63,709 bases of DNA, taken from assembly GCA_002898575.1 (NCBI GenBank), contig BEHT01000018.1, positions 1 to 63,709 on the forward strand. Direction: 5' to 3'. This document shows, in pieces, positions 53,546 through 61,769 of this stretch. The DNA is from a bacterium HR17. Lineage in GTDB: Bacteria > Armatimonadota > Fervidibacteria > Fervidibacterales > Fervidibacteraceae. Positions within the stretch are counted from its first letter, which is position 1, and each line of letters begins with the position of its first letter. The translations under genes and the position numbers were made by a program. The notes under the pieces are model-generated. The model was not told where the DNA came from and did no database searches. It worked only from the letters and a program-made list of their open reading frames with translations.

Positions 53546-54589
53546 ATGCGGCTGGAAGAGTTGGACTACGAACTGCCCCCAGAACTGATTGCCCAAGAGC
53601 CGATAGAGCCCCGCGACCACGCCCGGCTGATGGTGCTGAACCGGCACACGGGTGCCATTGCCCACCGACGGTTTTACGAGTTGGGCGATTACCTGCAGCC
53701 GGGCGATGTGCTGGTCATTAACGACACGAAAGTCATTCGGGCGCGGTTGCGGGGCAAGCGAGCCGACACAGGCGGACAAGTGGAAGTGCTTTTGCTACGC
53801 CCTGACGACCACGACGACTATGTGTGGCGGGTGTTGATCAAGCCGGGGCGACGGGCGCGAACAAGGGGGCAGTTCGTGTTTGGGTGTGCCCCGTTGCAGG
53901 TCACCGCGAGCGTGGAAGAGCGGCTGCCCGATGGCTCTTTCGCAGTGCGGTTTGACCGCCCGCGGGGCGAACTGTTGCAAGCGTTGGACACCATTGGCGA
54001 AGTGCCGCTGCCGCCTTATATCAAAACGCCGTTGACCGATGACCGCCCCTATCAGACAGTTTACGCGCGCGAGCCCGGCTCCGTCGCGGCACCGACAGCC
54101 GGGCTACATTTCACCGAACGGTTGTTGGCGGAGTTGCAAGCCCGCGGGGTGCAAATCGCCCGCATCACTCTCCATGTCGGTTGGTCAACATTCAAACCCG
54201 TCACCAGCGAAATCGTGGAGCAGCACGACATCGGCGAAGAGTTTTACCGTGTCCCGCCCGAAGCCGCCGAAATTATCAACGCTGCGTGGCAACGGGGCAA
54301 TAAGGTCGTCGCCGTCGGAACGACCGCGACGCGAACGCTGGAAACGGTGGCAGTGGATTTTCATCGCGTCGTGCCCGGCGAAGGTTGGACAAGTTTGTTC
54401 ATCACGGTCGGGCATCCGTTCAAAGCCGTAGATGCGCTCGTCACCAATTTTCACTTGCCGCGTTCTTCCAACTTGCTGTTGGTGGCAGCGTTTTGTGGCG
54501 GGATGGCGTTGGTCCGCAAGGCGTATGAGGAGGCGGTGCGGGAACGCTATCGCTTTTACAGTTTCGGTGATGCGATGCTCATTCTCTGA
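53546..54589 (+). CDS. queA: S-adenosylmethionine:tRNA ribosyltransferase-isomerase
   Basis: 347 residues from ATG 53546, seven bases after GAGGTGA; an ATG at 53519 overlapping the previous stop is also in frame. QueA adds the ribosyl part of AdoMet to preQ1 in tRNA to form epoxyqueuosine. Motifs: ELPPELIAQEPIEPRDHARLMV, DVLVINDTKVIRARL, DDRPYQTVYAREPGSVAAPTAGLHFT and TRTLETVA...TNFHLPRSSNLLLVAAF. Confidence 0.97.
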   Translation: MRLEELDYELPPELIAQEPIEPRDHARLMVLNRHTGAIAHRRFYELGDYLQPGDVLVINDTKVIRARLRGKRADTGGQVEVLLLRPDDHDDYVWRVLIKPGRRARTRGQFVFGCAPLQVTASVEERLPDGSFAVRFDRPRGELLQALDTIGEVPLPPYIKTPLTDDRPYQTVYAREPGSVAAPTAGLHFTERLLAELQARGVQIARITLHVGWSTFKPVTSEIVEQHDIGEEFYRVPPEAAEIINAAWQRGNKVVAVGTTATRTLETVAVDFHRVVPGEGWTSLFITVGHPFKAVDALVTNFHLPRSSNLLLVAAFCGGMALVRKAYEEAVRERYRFYSFGDAMLIL

Positions 54590-54619
54590 GGGCGTGTGGC
54601 AAGGGGCGCAAGGAAGCCC

Positions 54620-56590
54620 ATGTCGACCCAACTGGCGGCGCGACAACTGCCGGCTGAAACGCGGGCACCGTTGTCCCACCGCGTGGTGGTGATAGCGGCG
54701 GGGTTAACCGTCGCCTTCGCGCTGTTAGTGCCCTACAACGACCTTTACCTGCGCAACACACCTTTAGCGGGCAACTTGCTGCCCACCAACACGGTGTTGA
54801 CGCTGCTGGTGTTGGCAGTGGGGATCAACCCGCTGCTGCGGCGATGGGCACCGCGATGGGCTTTGTCGTCGGCGGAATTGGCAGGACTGTGGGCGCTGCT
54901 GCTCATCCCGTCGGGCATCCCGATGGCAGGGTTCTGGCGCTACATCTTGCCGCAAGTCGCTAGCCTGGCTTACCACGCTTCGCCGGCGAACCGCTGGGAC
55001 GTGTTGTTGCTCCCTTACGCCCCTGACTGGCTCGTTTTGACCGACCGCGTCGCCGCACGGGGATTTTACGAAGGCGCCGGTGGCGTCATCCCTTGGGCTG
55101 CGTGGAGCCGACCGCTGATGTTTTGGACACCGCTGGGTGCGGCGCTGGTTCTCGCTACCGCATGCACGGCAGCGTTGGTGCGCCGGCAGTGGACGGACTA
55201 TGAGCATTTTGTCTTCCCGCTGGTGCAGCTGCCAGCGGAACTGGTTCAATCGCCAGTAAAAGGATGGTGTCCCCCACTGATGACGCAACCGGCTTTTTGG
55301 TGTGGGTTTGGTGCGTCGGCGCTTTTTCACACGCTCTGTGGGCTGAACGCTTACTACCCTGCGATACCAGCGCCGCAGCGAGTGCGCCGGTTGGGTGACT
55401 ACTTGACAGGCTTTCCGTGGGACGCTATCGCAGGCACTTTTGTGAACATCTACCCCGCCGCTATCGGATTGACCTACTTGCTAACGAGCGACATCGCCTT
55501 TAGCCTTTGGTTCTTTTACCTGTTGGAACGCTTGCAGCAGGTAGTGTTCGCCTACTACGGTTGGACAGGGTTAGGCTATTCGGCGACGGATTTTGTGCAG
55601 TATCAGCAGGTCGGGGCAGTGCTGGGCTTGCTGTCAGTCATCGTCTACGCGGGACGGACGCATTGGCGGCAGGTCGTCGCGGCAGCGGTGAAATGGCGTC
55701 GGCGGTCGGACGGTGCCGCTCACGAGGATACCGATGAACCGCTGCCCTACACCGCCGCCGTGTGGGGAGGTATTGCCAGCGCCGGGTTCATTTGCGTCTG
55801 GCTGATGGCGCGGGGCGTTTCAGGGTTGTTGGCCGTCACTTTTGTCGCTATGACGCTGGGTTTTTATGTAGCGGCAGCGTGGATCGCCAGCAACAGCGGA
55901 TTGCTGATGGTGCAGATGCGGATTTTGCCCCACGACCCTGTTTGGGCGTTGCTGGGTTCGCGACGGTTTTCGCCTCGCGATGTGATCGTGTCGTTCCTGT
56001 TGCAGGAAGCCTTTGCCTACGACTTGCGGGAGACGCTCATGCCCTCGTTGCTGAACGCGATGAAGATGGCGGACATGGCAAAGTTATCGCGGCGGCAAGT
56101 GATGGCGTGGGGCATGGGACTCATCGCGCTATCGGTGCCCGTAGCGCTGTGGATGTGGCTGCGGTTGTGCTACACCTACGGTGGGGTCAACTTGGAACCG
56201 TCCACTTTTCAATGGCACGCTTTTCACCCTTATTTGCTCACGGTGCAGGCGATAGACCCCGGGCTCCAGCCCAATGCGGTGCGAGCGACAGGTATGGCAG
56301 CGGGGTTCGCCGTGTTCGTGGGCAGTTTCGCCTTGCGGTGGCGCATAGCCCATTTCCCGCTGCACCCGATCGGGCTGGTTGTCTGCCGCGGATGGGCGAT
56401 GGAAAACTTTTGGCTGATGGTGTTGGTCGGTTGGACGCTGAAAGGGTTGACCGTGCGCTATGGCGGATTGCAGGCGTATCGCCGTGGTCGCCCGTTGTTT
56501 TTGGGGCTCATTTTGGGCGACCTGACGATGGGAGGCGTGTTCGGTGCGCTTGGCGCTATCACACGGCGTGGCTATGTCGTGTTGCCGTGA
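54620..56590 (+). CDS. Large polytopic membrane protein (DUF6785/DUF6784-like)
   Basis: 656 residues; ATG 54620 has AAGGA upstream. At least twelve hydrophobic segments span the sequence, for example VVVIAAGLTVAFALLVPYNDLYL, LLPTNTVLTLLVLAVGINPLL, VIVYAG, FICVWLMARGVSGLLAV and PLFLGLILGDLTMGGVFGALGAI. The layout resembles the DUF6784/6785 proteins of Armatimonadota and planctomycetes, which recall oligopeptide transporters but have no proven role. The next gene starts 15 bases later. Confidence 0.72.
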   Translation: MSTQLAARQLPAETRAPLSHRVVVIAAGLTVAFALLVPYNDLYLRNTPLAGNLLPTNTVLTLLVLAVGINPLLRRWAPRWALSSAELAGLWALLLIPSGIPMAGFWRYILPQVASLAYHASPANRWDVLLLPYAPDWLVLTDRVAARGFYEGAGGVIPWAAWSRPLMFWTPLGAALVLATACTAALVRRQWTDYEHFVFPLVQLPAELVQSPVKGWCPPLMTQPAFWCGFGASALFHTLCGLNAYYPAIPAPQRVRRLGDYLTGFPWDAIAGTFVNIYPAAIGLTYLLTSDIAFSLWFFYLLERLQQVVFAYYGWTGLGYSATDFVQYQQVGAVLGLLSVIVYAGRTHWRQVVAAAVKWRRRSDGAAHEDTDEPLPYTAAVWGGIASAGFICVWLMARGVSGLLAVTFVAMTLGFYVAAAWIASNSGLLMVQMRILPHDPVWALLGSRRFSPRDVIVSFLLQEAFAYDLRETLMPSLLNAMKMADMAKLSRRQVMAWGMGLIALSVPVALWMWLRLCYTYGGVNLEPSTFQWHAFHPYLLTVQAIDPGLQPNAVRATGMAAGFAVFVGSFALRWRIAHFPLHPIGLVVCRGWAMENFWLMVLVGWTLKGLTVRYGGLQAYRRGRPLFLGLILGDLTMGGVFGALGAITRRGYVVLP

Positions 56591-56605
56591 AGGAGGCGTT
56601 AGTCG

Positions 56606-57391
56606 GTGACGCTGGGCATCGCGTTTGTCATCTTCTGGTCGGCGGTGATTTTGATTGCTGCGGCGGTGGCACTCAGCGCCGCCGTGCGGTGGCTACAAGG
56701 GTGGTTAAACGCCCCGGAAGAACCGCCGCTGCCGCCCCCTAATTGTGTGGGGGCAGAATGTGTCGTCTGGCAATTTGCCGACCGGTTCGTGGACGCTGTG
56801 CCCAAAGCCGAAGTGCCCGAATGGAAACGCCACCGCTATACCGAAATCAACGATGGCAAGTTGGCACTGACCCAGCAATTGGCAGAAGCCATGCTGTTAG
56901 CCGCCTTAGCAGACTTGTGGCAGCGTGGCTGTTTGCAACTGCGGGTGCAACCGAAGTCACCAGACCCTTTTGACCCCCACAGTTTGGACTACGAAGTATG
57001 GGTGAAACTCAGCGACGCTACACCGTTGACCCCTTTAGGACGCAGTTTGCGGGTCGGTTTCCGGCAAGCGACGCGCCCCGTGTGGTTATTGCGCGAAGCG
57101 CGCGACGAAGCCGCATTGGAAGACTTGGTGGAGTTCGCTTTGCGTGAAGTTCGCCGATGTTTGGGTTGGCGCCAAGCCTCTCGCAGCAGCGCCGAAAATT
57201 TGGTGCGTTACATCGCCCATTTCGGACGCCAACATCGCGCCGACGAAAACGCCGTCGGTGCCGTCAAAGACGCCATATCCGCGTTGCGGTCGCGCGACCC
57301 ACATTTAGCCCAAGCGTTGCAGAACGCTTTGGGCTACACCCTGCTAGCGCTGCGCCGGTTGGAACCAGACCGCGACGAATGGGGCTTGTGA
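56606..57391 (+). CDS. Hypothetical membrane-anchored protein
   Basis: 261 residues from GTG 56606, eight bases after AAGGAGG. Residues 4-28 form a single membrane helix (IAFVIFWSAVILIAAAVALSAAV). The remainder is helical and soluble (AEAMLLAALADLWQRGCLQLRV, LVRYIAHFGRQHRADENAVGA, ISALRSRDPHLAQALQNAL). Not recognised. It closely follows the DUF6785-like gene and may be its partner. Confidence 0.7.
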   Translation: MTLGIAFVIFWSAVILIAAAVALSAAVRWLQGWLNAPEEPPLPPPNCVGAECVVWQFADRFVDAVPKAEVPEWKRHRYTEINDGKLALTQQLAEAMLLAALADLWQRGCLQLRVQPKSPDPFDPHSLDYEVWVKLSDATPLTPLGRSLRVGFRQATRPVWLLREARDEAALEDLVEFALREVRRCLGWRQASRSSAENLVRYIAHFGRQHRADENAVGAVKDAISALRSRDPHLAQALQNALGYTLLALRRLEPDRDEWGL

Positions 57392-57460
57392 AGCCCTCCC
57401 CGCATGGCAGCGCCTCCCTGCAATGGCAGCGATATGGTAGAGCAGGCCGTCCTGAGGTTG

Positions 57461-58333
57461 TCAGGTCGGCTGCCAAAGGATTTCGCCCCGAAACACCTCG
57501 GCAGCGGGGCCGGTCATCAACACGGTGCCGTCCGATTGCCAATGGATATCCAGCGTGCCGCCGGGCAAATGAACGCGGGCGCGTCGGTCTACCCGCTTGG
57601 TACGCACCGCAGCGACTAACGCCGCACAAGCGCCGGTGCCGCACGCCAGCGTTGCGCCGGCTCCGCGTTCCCAGACACGCACCCGCAACTCATGAGGGGA
57701 GATAACTTGAACGAACTCCACATTGGTGCGTTGAGGGAAAGCGGGATGGTGTTCAATGAGAGGACCGACCCGCTCTATGGGGATCGTGGCTACATCGTCC
57801 ACAAAGACGACGCAATGCGGGTTGCCCATAGACACGACCGTCACTGTGAGGGTGCCGACTTCGTCCACAGGCAAAGGCACTTCCACCGCTTCGTTGCCGT
57901 TGCCCAGCGTCGTCGGGACGCGGGCAGGGTCAAAAATCGGGGCGCCCATATCCACTGACACCGCGACAGCGCGTCCGTTGTCAGTGTGCACTTGCACCGT
58001 TTTAACGCCAGCTTTCGTCGCCACGCGCACCCATCGGTCTTTGGCGTAGTCGCGGTCATAAAACCACTTGGCGGCGCAGCGGATGCCGTTCCCACACATT
58101 TCCGCTTCACTACCGTCAGGGTTGAAGATGCGCATTTGAAAGTCGGCGAGCGTCGTCGGTAGAACCCAAATCACACCATCGGCACCGATCCCGAAATGAC
58201 GGTCACAGGCAAAGCGCGCAAACGCCGCCAACCGGTCTTCCGAAAGGGGCAACCCGTCTAACGCCCCGATGACCACAAAGTCGTTCCCCAACCCGTGCAT
58301 TTTAGTGAAAGTTAGCGCGACCGCTTCGTCCAT
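57461..58333 (-). CDS. dapF: Diaminopimelate epimerase
   Basis: 290 residues from ATG 58333; GTG 58342 is nearly as likely. It converts LL- to meso-diaminopimelate for lysine and peptidoglycan. The two catalytic cysteines are in AEMCGNGIRCAAKW and LACGTGACAALVAA; also FTKMHGLGNDFVVI, RHFGIGADGVIWV, VSMGNPHCVVFVD and RTNVEFVQV. It lies 12 bases after hfq. Confidence 0.97.
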   Translation of the reverse strand: MDEAVALTFTKMHGLGNDFVVIGALDGLPLSEDRLAAFARFACDRHFGIGADGVIWVLPTTLADFQMRIFNPDGSEAEMCGNGIRCAAKWFYDRDYAKDRWVRVATKAGVKTVQVHTDNGRAVAVSVDMGAPIFDPARVPTTLGNGNEAVEVPLPVDEVGTLTVTVVSMGNPHCVVFVDDVATIPIERVGPLIEHHPAFPQRTNVEFVQVISPHELRVRVWERGAGATLACGTGACAALVAAVRTKRVDRRARVHLPGGTLDIHWQSDGTVLMTGPAAEVFRGEILWQPT

Positions 58334-58345
58334 CTGCCTCACCGC

Positions 58346-58699
58346 CTATTGCTCTAAAGTGCCCGCCGGCTCCTTTGCTGTCGCGCGGCGGGGGCGCTTG
58401 AGGCGTTGGGCATGGGCTTGTTGCTTGGCTTGCTCGGCTTGCTGCGCTTCCGCAATCAACCGCCCAATCACATCGCCCACCGGACGCAACGGGTCAACAT
58501 ACAAGATGCCGTGCTTGAAAATCAACACCTGTTTGTTGGTGCCTTCCAGTTCCAAAGCGATGGTGTAAGTGTCAAAGCCGCGCACGATGCCGCGCAGCTG
58601 CATACCCGTGAAAAAATGCACCGCAATCGGGACGCGTTCACGACGCAGAAAATTCAGGTAGCCGTCTTGGACCTTGACTTTTGGCTCCTTGTTGTTCAC
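58346..58699 (-). CDS. hfq: RNA chaperone Hfq
   Basis: 117 residues; GTG 58699 follows AAGGAGGG. The Sm core aligns with proteobacterial Hfq: QDGYLNFLRRERVPIAVHFFTGMQLRGIVRGFD (Sm1, with Gln, Leu, Asp equivalents) and VLIFKHGILYVDP (Sm2, K-H in place). A 40-residue basic Ala/Gln tail (AQQAEQAKQQAHAQRLKRPRR) follows. The location downstream of miaA is the classic order. Hfq guides small-RNA pairing and forms a hexamer. Confidence 0.9.
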   Translation of the reverse strand: MNNKEPKVKVQDGYLNFLRRERVPIAVHFFTGMQLRGIVRGFDTYTIALELEGTNKQVLIFKHGILYVDPLRPVGDVIGRLIAEAQQAEQAKQQAHAQRLKRPRRATAKEPAGTLEQ

Positions 58700-58845
58700 T
58701 GCCCTGCCCTCCTTATCCGTTGTATGTTGTCCATCTCCGAGCAGCCCAATACCTGTAACCGCTCCCAGCCGCTTAGACGGTCACCGCTATGCACAGTTGG
58801 GGAAAAGCACGCGCTTAATTGTAGCGTGCGATAGGCTGTCGCGAT

Positions 58846-59793
58846 TCAGCGCAATAAGGTTAGCACAGTTTCTGCGATTTGCGCCGTTGATTTATCCGTC
58901 GTGCCCACCCAACGCACATACGGGCGCCGCTTTAGCCAATACCACTGCCGTTTGGCAAAGGCTTTGGCGCGGCGCAAGTATTCACGCTGCCCTTGCTCCA
59001 GCGTCCAATGCCCCAAGACAACTTGAACGAATTCGCGATAACCCAACGAGCGCAGCGATTTCAACGCCGGCGAATAGCCCTGTTCCAACAGCCACTGAAT
59101 TTCGTCTAACCAACCTTGCGCCAACAAACGGTGCATGCGGTGTTCAAGACGCTGCCACAAATGCAGGCGGTCGCAAATCAACCCGATGACGCGGGCGTCG
59201 GGGTAACGGTGCAGCCGGGGCGATTGCCACGCGTCGGACCAAAACGCGGAAATAGGTTTGCCTGTTATTTCAAAGACCTCTAGCGCCCGCACCAACCGCA
59301 CAAGGTCGTGCGGGTGAATGCGCTGAGCGGCGACAGGGTCAATGGCTCGCAAGCGCCGGTGCAGCGCTGCAGCGCCTTCCGATTCCGCCCACTTTAGCAA
59401 CCGCTGGCGCACTTCGGGGTTCGGCGGAGCAAGGGGCAAATCCAACCCTTCCAGTAACGCCGAGAGGTAAAGGGTCGTGCCACCGACGACCAACACGGGC
59501 TTGCCCCGCCGCCAGATGTCGGCGATGGCTTTTTCTGCGTCAACGACATACTGGGCGACATTGTAAGGTTCATCGGGGTCAACGACATCCAACAAGTGAT
59601 GGGGCACTTTCGCCCGCTGCTCGGGTGTCGGTTTGGCGGAACCGATGTCCAAGTAGCGATAAACTGCGACGCTGTCGCACGAGACGATTTCGGCGCCCGT
59701 CCGCTCGGCGACTTGCAGCGCCACATCGGTTTTGCCGACCGCAGTCGGACCCGTGATAACCCATAGCGGCGGGTGGCTGCTGTTCAGCGTCAT
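58846..59793 (-). CDS. miaA: tRNA dimethylallyltransferase
   Basis: 315 residues from ATG 59793, with AAGGTG upstream; the frame extends further but without support. It adds an isopentenyl group to A37 of tRNAs that read UNN codons. P-loop ITGPTAVGKTDVA, CDSVAVYRYLDIGSAKPT, PHHLLDVVDPDEPYNVAQYV, LVVGGTTLYLSALLEGL, RALEVFEITGKPIS and AKRQWYWLKR are conserved. Followed by hfq and dapF on the same strand. Confidence 0.95.
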   Translation of the reverse strand: MTLNSSHPPLWVITGPTAVGKTDVALQVAERTGAEIVSCDSVAVYRYLDIGSAKPTPEQRAKVPHHLLDVVDPDEPYNVAQYVVDAEKAIADIWRRGKPVLVVGGTTLYLSALLEGLDLPLAPPNPEVRQRLLKWAESEGAAALHRRLRAIDPVAAQRIHPHDLVRLVRALEVFEITGKPISAFWSDAWQSPRLHRYPDARVIGLICDRLHLWQRLEHRMHRLLAQGWLDEIQWLLEQGYSPALKSLRSLGYREFVQVVLGHWTLEQGQREYLRRAKAFAKRQWYWLKRRPYVRWVGTTDKSTAQIAETVLTLLR

Positions 59794-59827
59794 CGCATTC
59801 ACACCTTGCCCCACTAACTGAGTGAAA

Positions 59828-59860
59828 ATTTTTGCGTCAAACTTGTTGTGACGCAAAAAT
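59828..59860. promoter_or_regulatory. Perfect 12-bp inverted repeat upstream of selenoprotein gene
   Basis: ATTTTTGCGTCA (59828-59839) and TGACGCAAAAAT (59849-59860) are exact inverses with a 9-base spacer. It lies between the divergent miaA and selenoprotein genes, 27 bases before the start codon of the latter. It could be a dimeric repressor operator or an mRNA leader hairpin. Confidence 0.6.
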
Positions 59861-59886
59861 GCCCCCGTTAGGGAGGTGACTGGCTG

Positions 59887-60453
59887 ATGAAGCGATGGCT
59901 CTGGAGTGGCGTGGCGCTGGCGGCGTTCGGGCTGGCGCTGTTCGCCCAGCAAGGACAGGCGCCGGACACGGGGCTGAAGGTCGGCGACCCCGTGCCTGCT
60001 TACAACCCCATGCATGTCGCCGGTCCTGATAAGGGCACGAACACCTGCCCTGTCTGAAAGTATGGGATGACGCCTCAGGTCCAGATTTTGGTGCATCTGG
60101 ACCCTGAGGACAACGCCGCCAGTCTGGCGGTGAAGTTGCAAGACCTCATCCGCAAGGTCCGCCAAGGTGGGGCGAAAGCCTACGGGTTCGTTATCTGGAC
60201 GGACCCCAACGCCAAAGACAAAATCGCCAAACTCGCCGAGGACAAAAAGATTGAGGATATCGCCCTCTGTTACCTGCCCGACAAGCAGCGCGACAACTAC
60301 CTGAGGCTCCTCAAAATTGAGCCGTCAGAGAAACTGCGCAATGTTATCTTTGTCTACCGTAACAAGCGCCTGACGCACAAGTTCGTCAACTTGGATGCCA
60401 AGGACTTCGCGAAAGTCGAAGAGGCAATGAAAGCCGTTATCAGCGCCCAATAG
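59887..60453 (+). CDS. Candidate selenoprotein: secreted thioredoxin-like protein with CxxU motif
   Basis: 188 codons if the in-frame TGA at 60055-60057 is read as selenocysteine (residue 57). ATG 59887 has GGGAGGTG upstream. Residues 1-21 look like a signal peptide (KRWLWSGVALAAFGLALFAQ). The active region is T-C-P-V-TGA-K-Y-G, matching a thioredoxin-type C-x-x-C with the second Cys replaced by the stop codon. Reading continues without break through VQILVHLDPEDN, AKAYGFVIWTDPN, IEDIALCYLPDKQ and LRNVIFVYRNKR, a plausible thioredoxin-like alternation of strands and helices. The downstream half alone has no start with a ribosome site (ATG 60067 only). A SECIS-like hairpin at 60073-60109 follows. 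Alternatives are a nonsense mutation or base error of TGC/TGT to TGA. Selenium genes cannot be checked here. Confidence 0.82.
60073..60109 (+). promoter_or_regulatory. Candidate bacterial SECIS hairpin
   Basis: CCTCAGGTCCAGAT (60073-60086) pairs with ATCTGGACCCTGAGG (60095-60109), 14 base pairs with one bulged C, around the 8-base loop TTTGGTGC. It begins 15 bases after the TGA, inside the coding region, and the loop starts 29 bases after it. Bacterial SECIS elements occupy this position, and a G/GU in the loop contacts SelB. Confidence 0.78.
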
Positions 60454-60474
60454 CCGAAGACCACAAAACGCTAT

Positions 60475-60509
60475 ACTGTAGGGGCACAGCACCGCTGTGC
60501 CCCTACAGT
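60475..60509. terminator. Perfect 16-bp hairpin after selenoprotein gene
   Basis: ACTGTAGGGGCACAGC and GCTGTGCCCCTACAGT are exact inverses with a 3-base loop. It lies 21 bases after the stop codon, so may terminate transcription or protect mRNA, although no real T-tract follows. Its GTAGGGGC opening recalls the hairpin at 14447. Confidence 0.5.
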
Positions 60510-60589
60510 GCTTTCAAGTTTTGCCCTCCCCCTCTTCTGTTTTAAGGTCGTTCGTTGTCCAGTTTTCCGCGTCTCCGTCTCTAGCAACC

Positions 60590-61040
60590 GTCCGAAAGAC
60601 TTTCACGAACCCAAAACCCGAAAGATGAACGACCCTTACCTTCTTCGGCACCTCCACCTTCTTGGGCACATTCCCCCTCTATCTCAAAGCCTCGCCCCTT
60701 GGCTTGAACAAGTATCGCCTGAAAGGGATCGGTCTCGGTCTGTCCGCAAATGGGCTTGTTGTAGACCCGAAAGGCACAAGGGATGTAGGGCTTCCCCATA
60801 AGTCCAGAGCAAAGTCAAAAGGGCAATGCCCTTCGCTACCCTTTGGTGTTTGCCCCTTCAGTGATAGGGCAAAAGTTCCATCTTGTTGGCATCGGGCTTG
60901 TGCAATGTGGTTCCCTCTAAGACCAAAAGCCTTTTTCTTTTTCCACGAACGCCTTTGCTTCCTGCCACAACTATTGCCTCCTCTTGACAAGCGGGTCTTT
61001 GCGTGCTGTTATTATGACAACGAAGGGGTTCGCAGCCAAC
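60590..61040 (-). pseudogene. Decayed transposase (DDE type) remnant
   Basis: Reading the minus strand, pieces of a DDE transposase appear in order but broken: LLVLEGTTLHKPDANKMELL, then a stop codon, RGKHQRVAKGIALLTLLWT, a frame change, and GKPYIPCAFRVYNKP with DPFQAILVQAKGRGFE. They match the usual order 'DDT...KP...GKH..VVKGI.LVTLLWT...P..FRVY...F..ML..AK.RGF' of IS4/IS701-like transposases. The Asp pair is replaced (E-G). Only a central portion remains, and no terminal inverted repeats or target duplication were found. Open frames on the plus strand here are shadows. Confidence 0.7.
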
Positions 61041-61085
61041 TGCGTAACTCTTAACGAGATTAGGGTGTTTTACTGAGGTTTGTTT

Positions 61086-61098
61086 TGTATCGAATACA
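61086..61098. promoter_or_regulatory. Small inverted repeat TGTAT-CGA-ATACA
   Basis: A 13-base inverted repeat about 48 bases before the membrane-protein start at 61146. It could be a regulator-binding site, but its size makes chance occurrence possible. Confidence 0.25.
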
Positions 61099-61145
61099 GT
61101 CATGTCTGCAGTTGAGAACCGCAATCCATGAGGGAGTGTACGGTC

Positions 61146-61769
61146 ATGGTCTATCATTTTAGATATGCTCAAAGAGAACACTTACGGACGAACCTTAAAA
61201 GTTTGTATTTTATGTTTTGGGCTCTTGTTCTTTTGCCTCCCTTTGTTGGAGGTATTTCCATCTTAGTAAGGTGGGGTCTTCTTGCGGATGGGAGCAAACT
61301 ATCTGGCAAATTGAATGAGTGGCAAAAGCTCCTAGGGCTAACGGGGATTATGGTCTTCTGTGCCATTTACATTGTATTAATAGTATTTATATCATTAATA
61401 GCGAAATCTTTACATTTTATTGATGCCGAGTATAAGTTAGATGATATGGGTATGACTATAATGACGAATTCAATTTTGATTGAAATTAAATGGTTAGAAA
61501 TTGAAGAAATTAAGCGACCTACGAAATTATCACGATTCCTACCGTTTTGGGATGGCGTGGTAGTCTTTATCACCCCTCAAACCGCCCTTCCTGTAGGGAT
61601 AGCCTATCTGCATAAGAAAAAAGAAGAATTTCTGCATCTACTCCAGACTCATTTACCCTCATTTTGTGTGAATGAACTTAGCAAAATCGTGAATCTCTCT
61701 CCTGCAGGGCTTTGGATTATGGAGGATAAGCGCCTTAAATTGAGTGTAAGGCGGAAGTTATTACCATGA
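61146..61769 (+). CDS. AT-rich hypothetical membrane protein (YcxB-like)
   Basis: 207 residues from ATG 61146 (GAGGGAG upstream); ATG 61128 is in frame. Two hydrophobic segments (LYFMFWALVLLPPFVGGISILV and GIMVFCAIYIVLIVFISLIA) precede a beta-rich region (YKLDDMGMTIMTNSILIEIKWLEIEEI) that recalls YcxB-like PH-fold domains. Base composition is clearly AT-richer than the rest of the window, with many ATT/TTA/AAA codons, which suggests recent acquisition. Function unknown. Confidence 0.65.
   Translation: MVYHFRYAQREHLRTNLKSLYFMFWALVLLPPFVGGISILVRWGLLADGSKLSGKLNEWQKLLGLTGIMVFCAIYIVLIVFISLIAKSLHFIDAEYKLDDMGMTIMTNSILIEIKWLEIEEIKRPTKLSRFLPFWDGVVVFITPQTALPVGIAYLHKKKEEFLHLLQTHLPSFCVNELSKIVNLSPAGLWIMEDKRLKLSVRRKLLP

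Noticed and set aside
60858-60900. In-frame TGA in the transposase remnant as a second selenocysteine site
   Set aside because: The catalytic Asp pair is lost and a frameshift follows, so this is decay. No hairpin of SECIS type is seen next to it.
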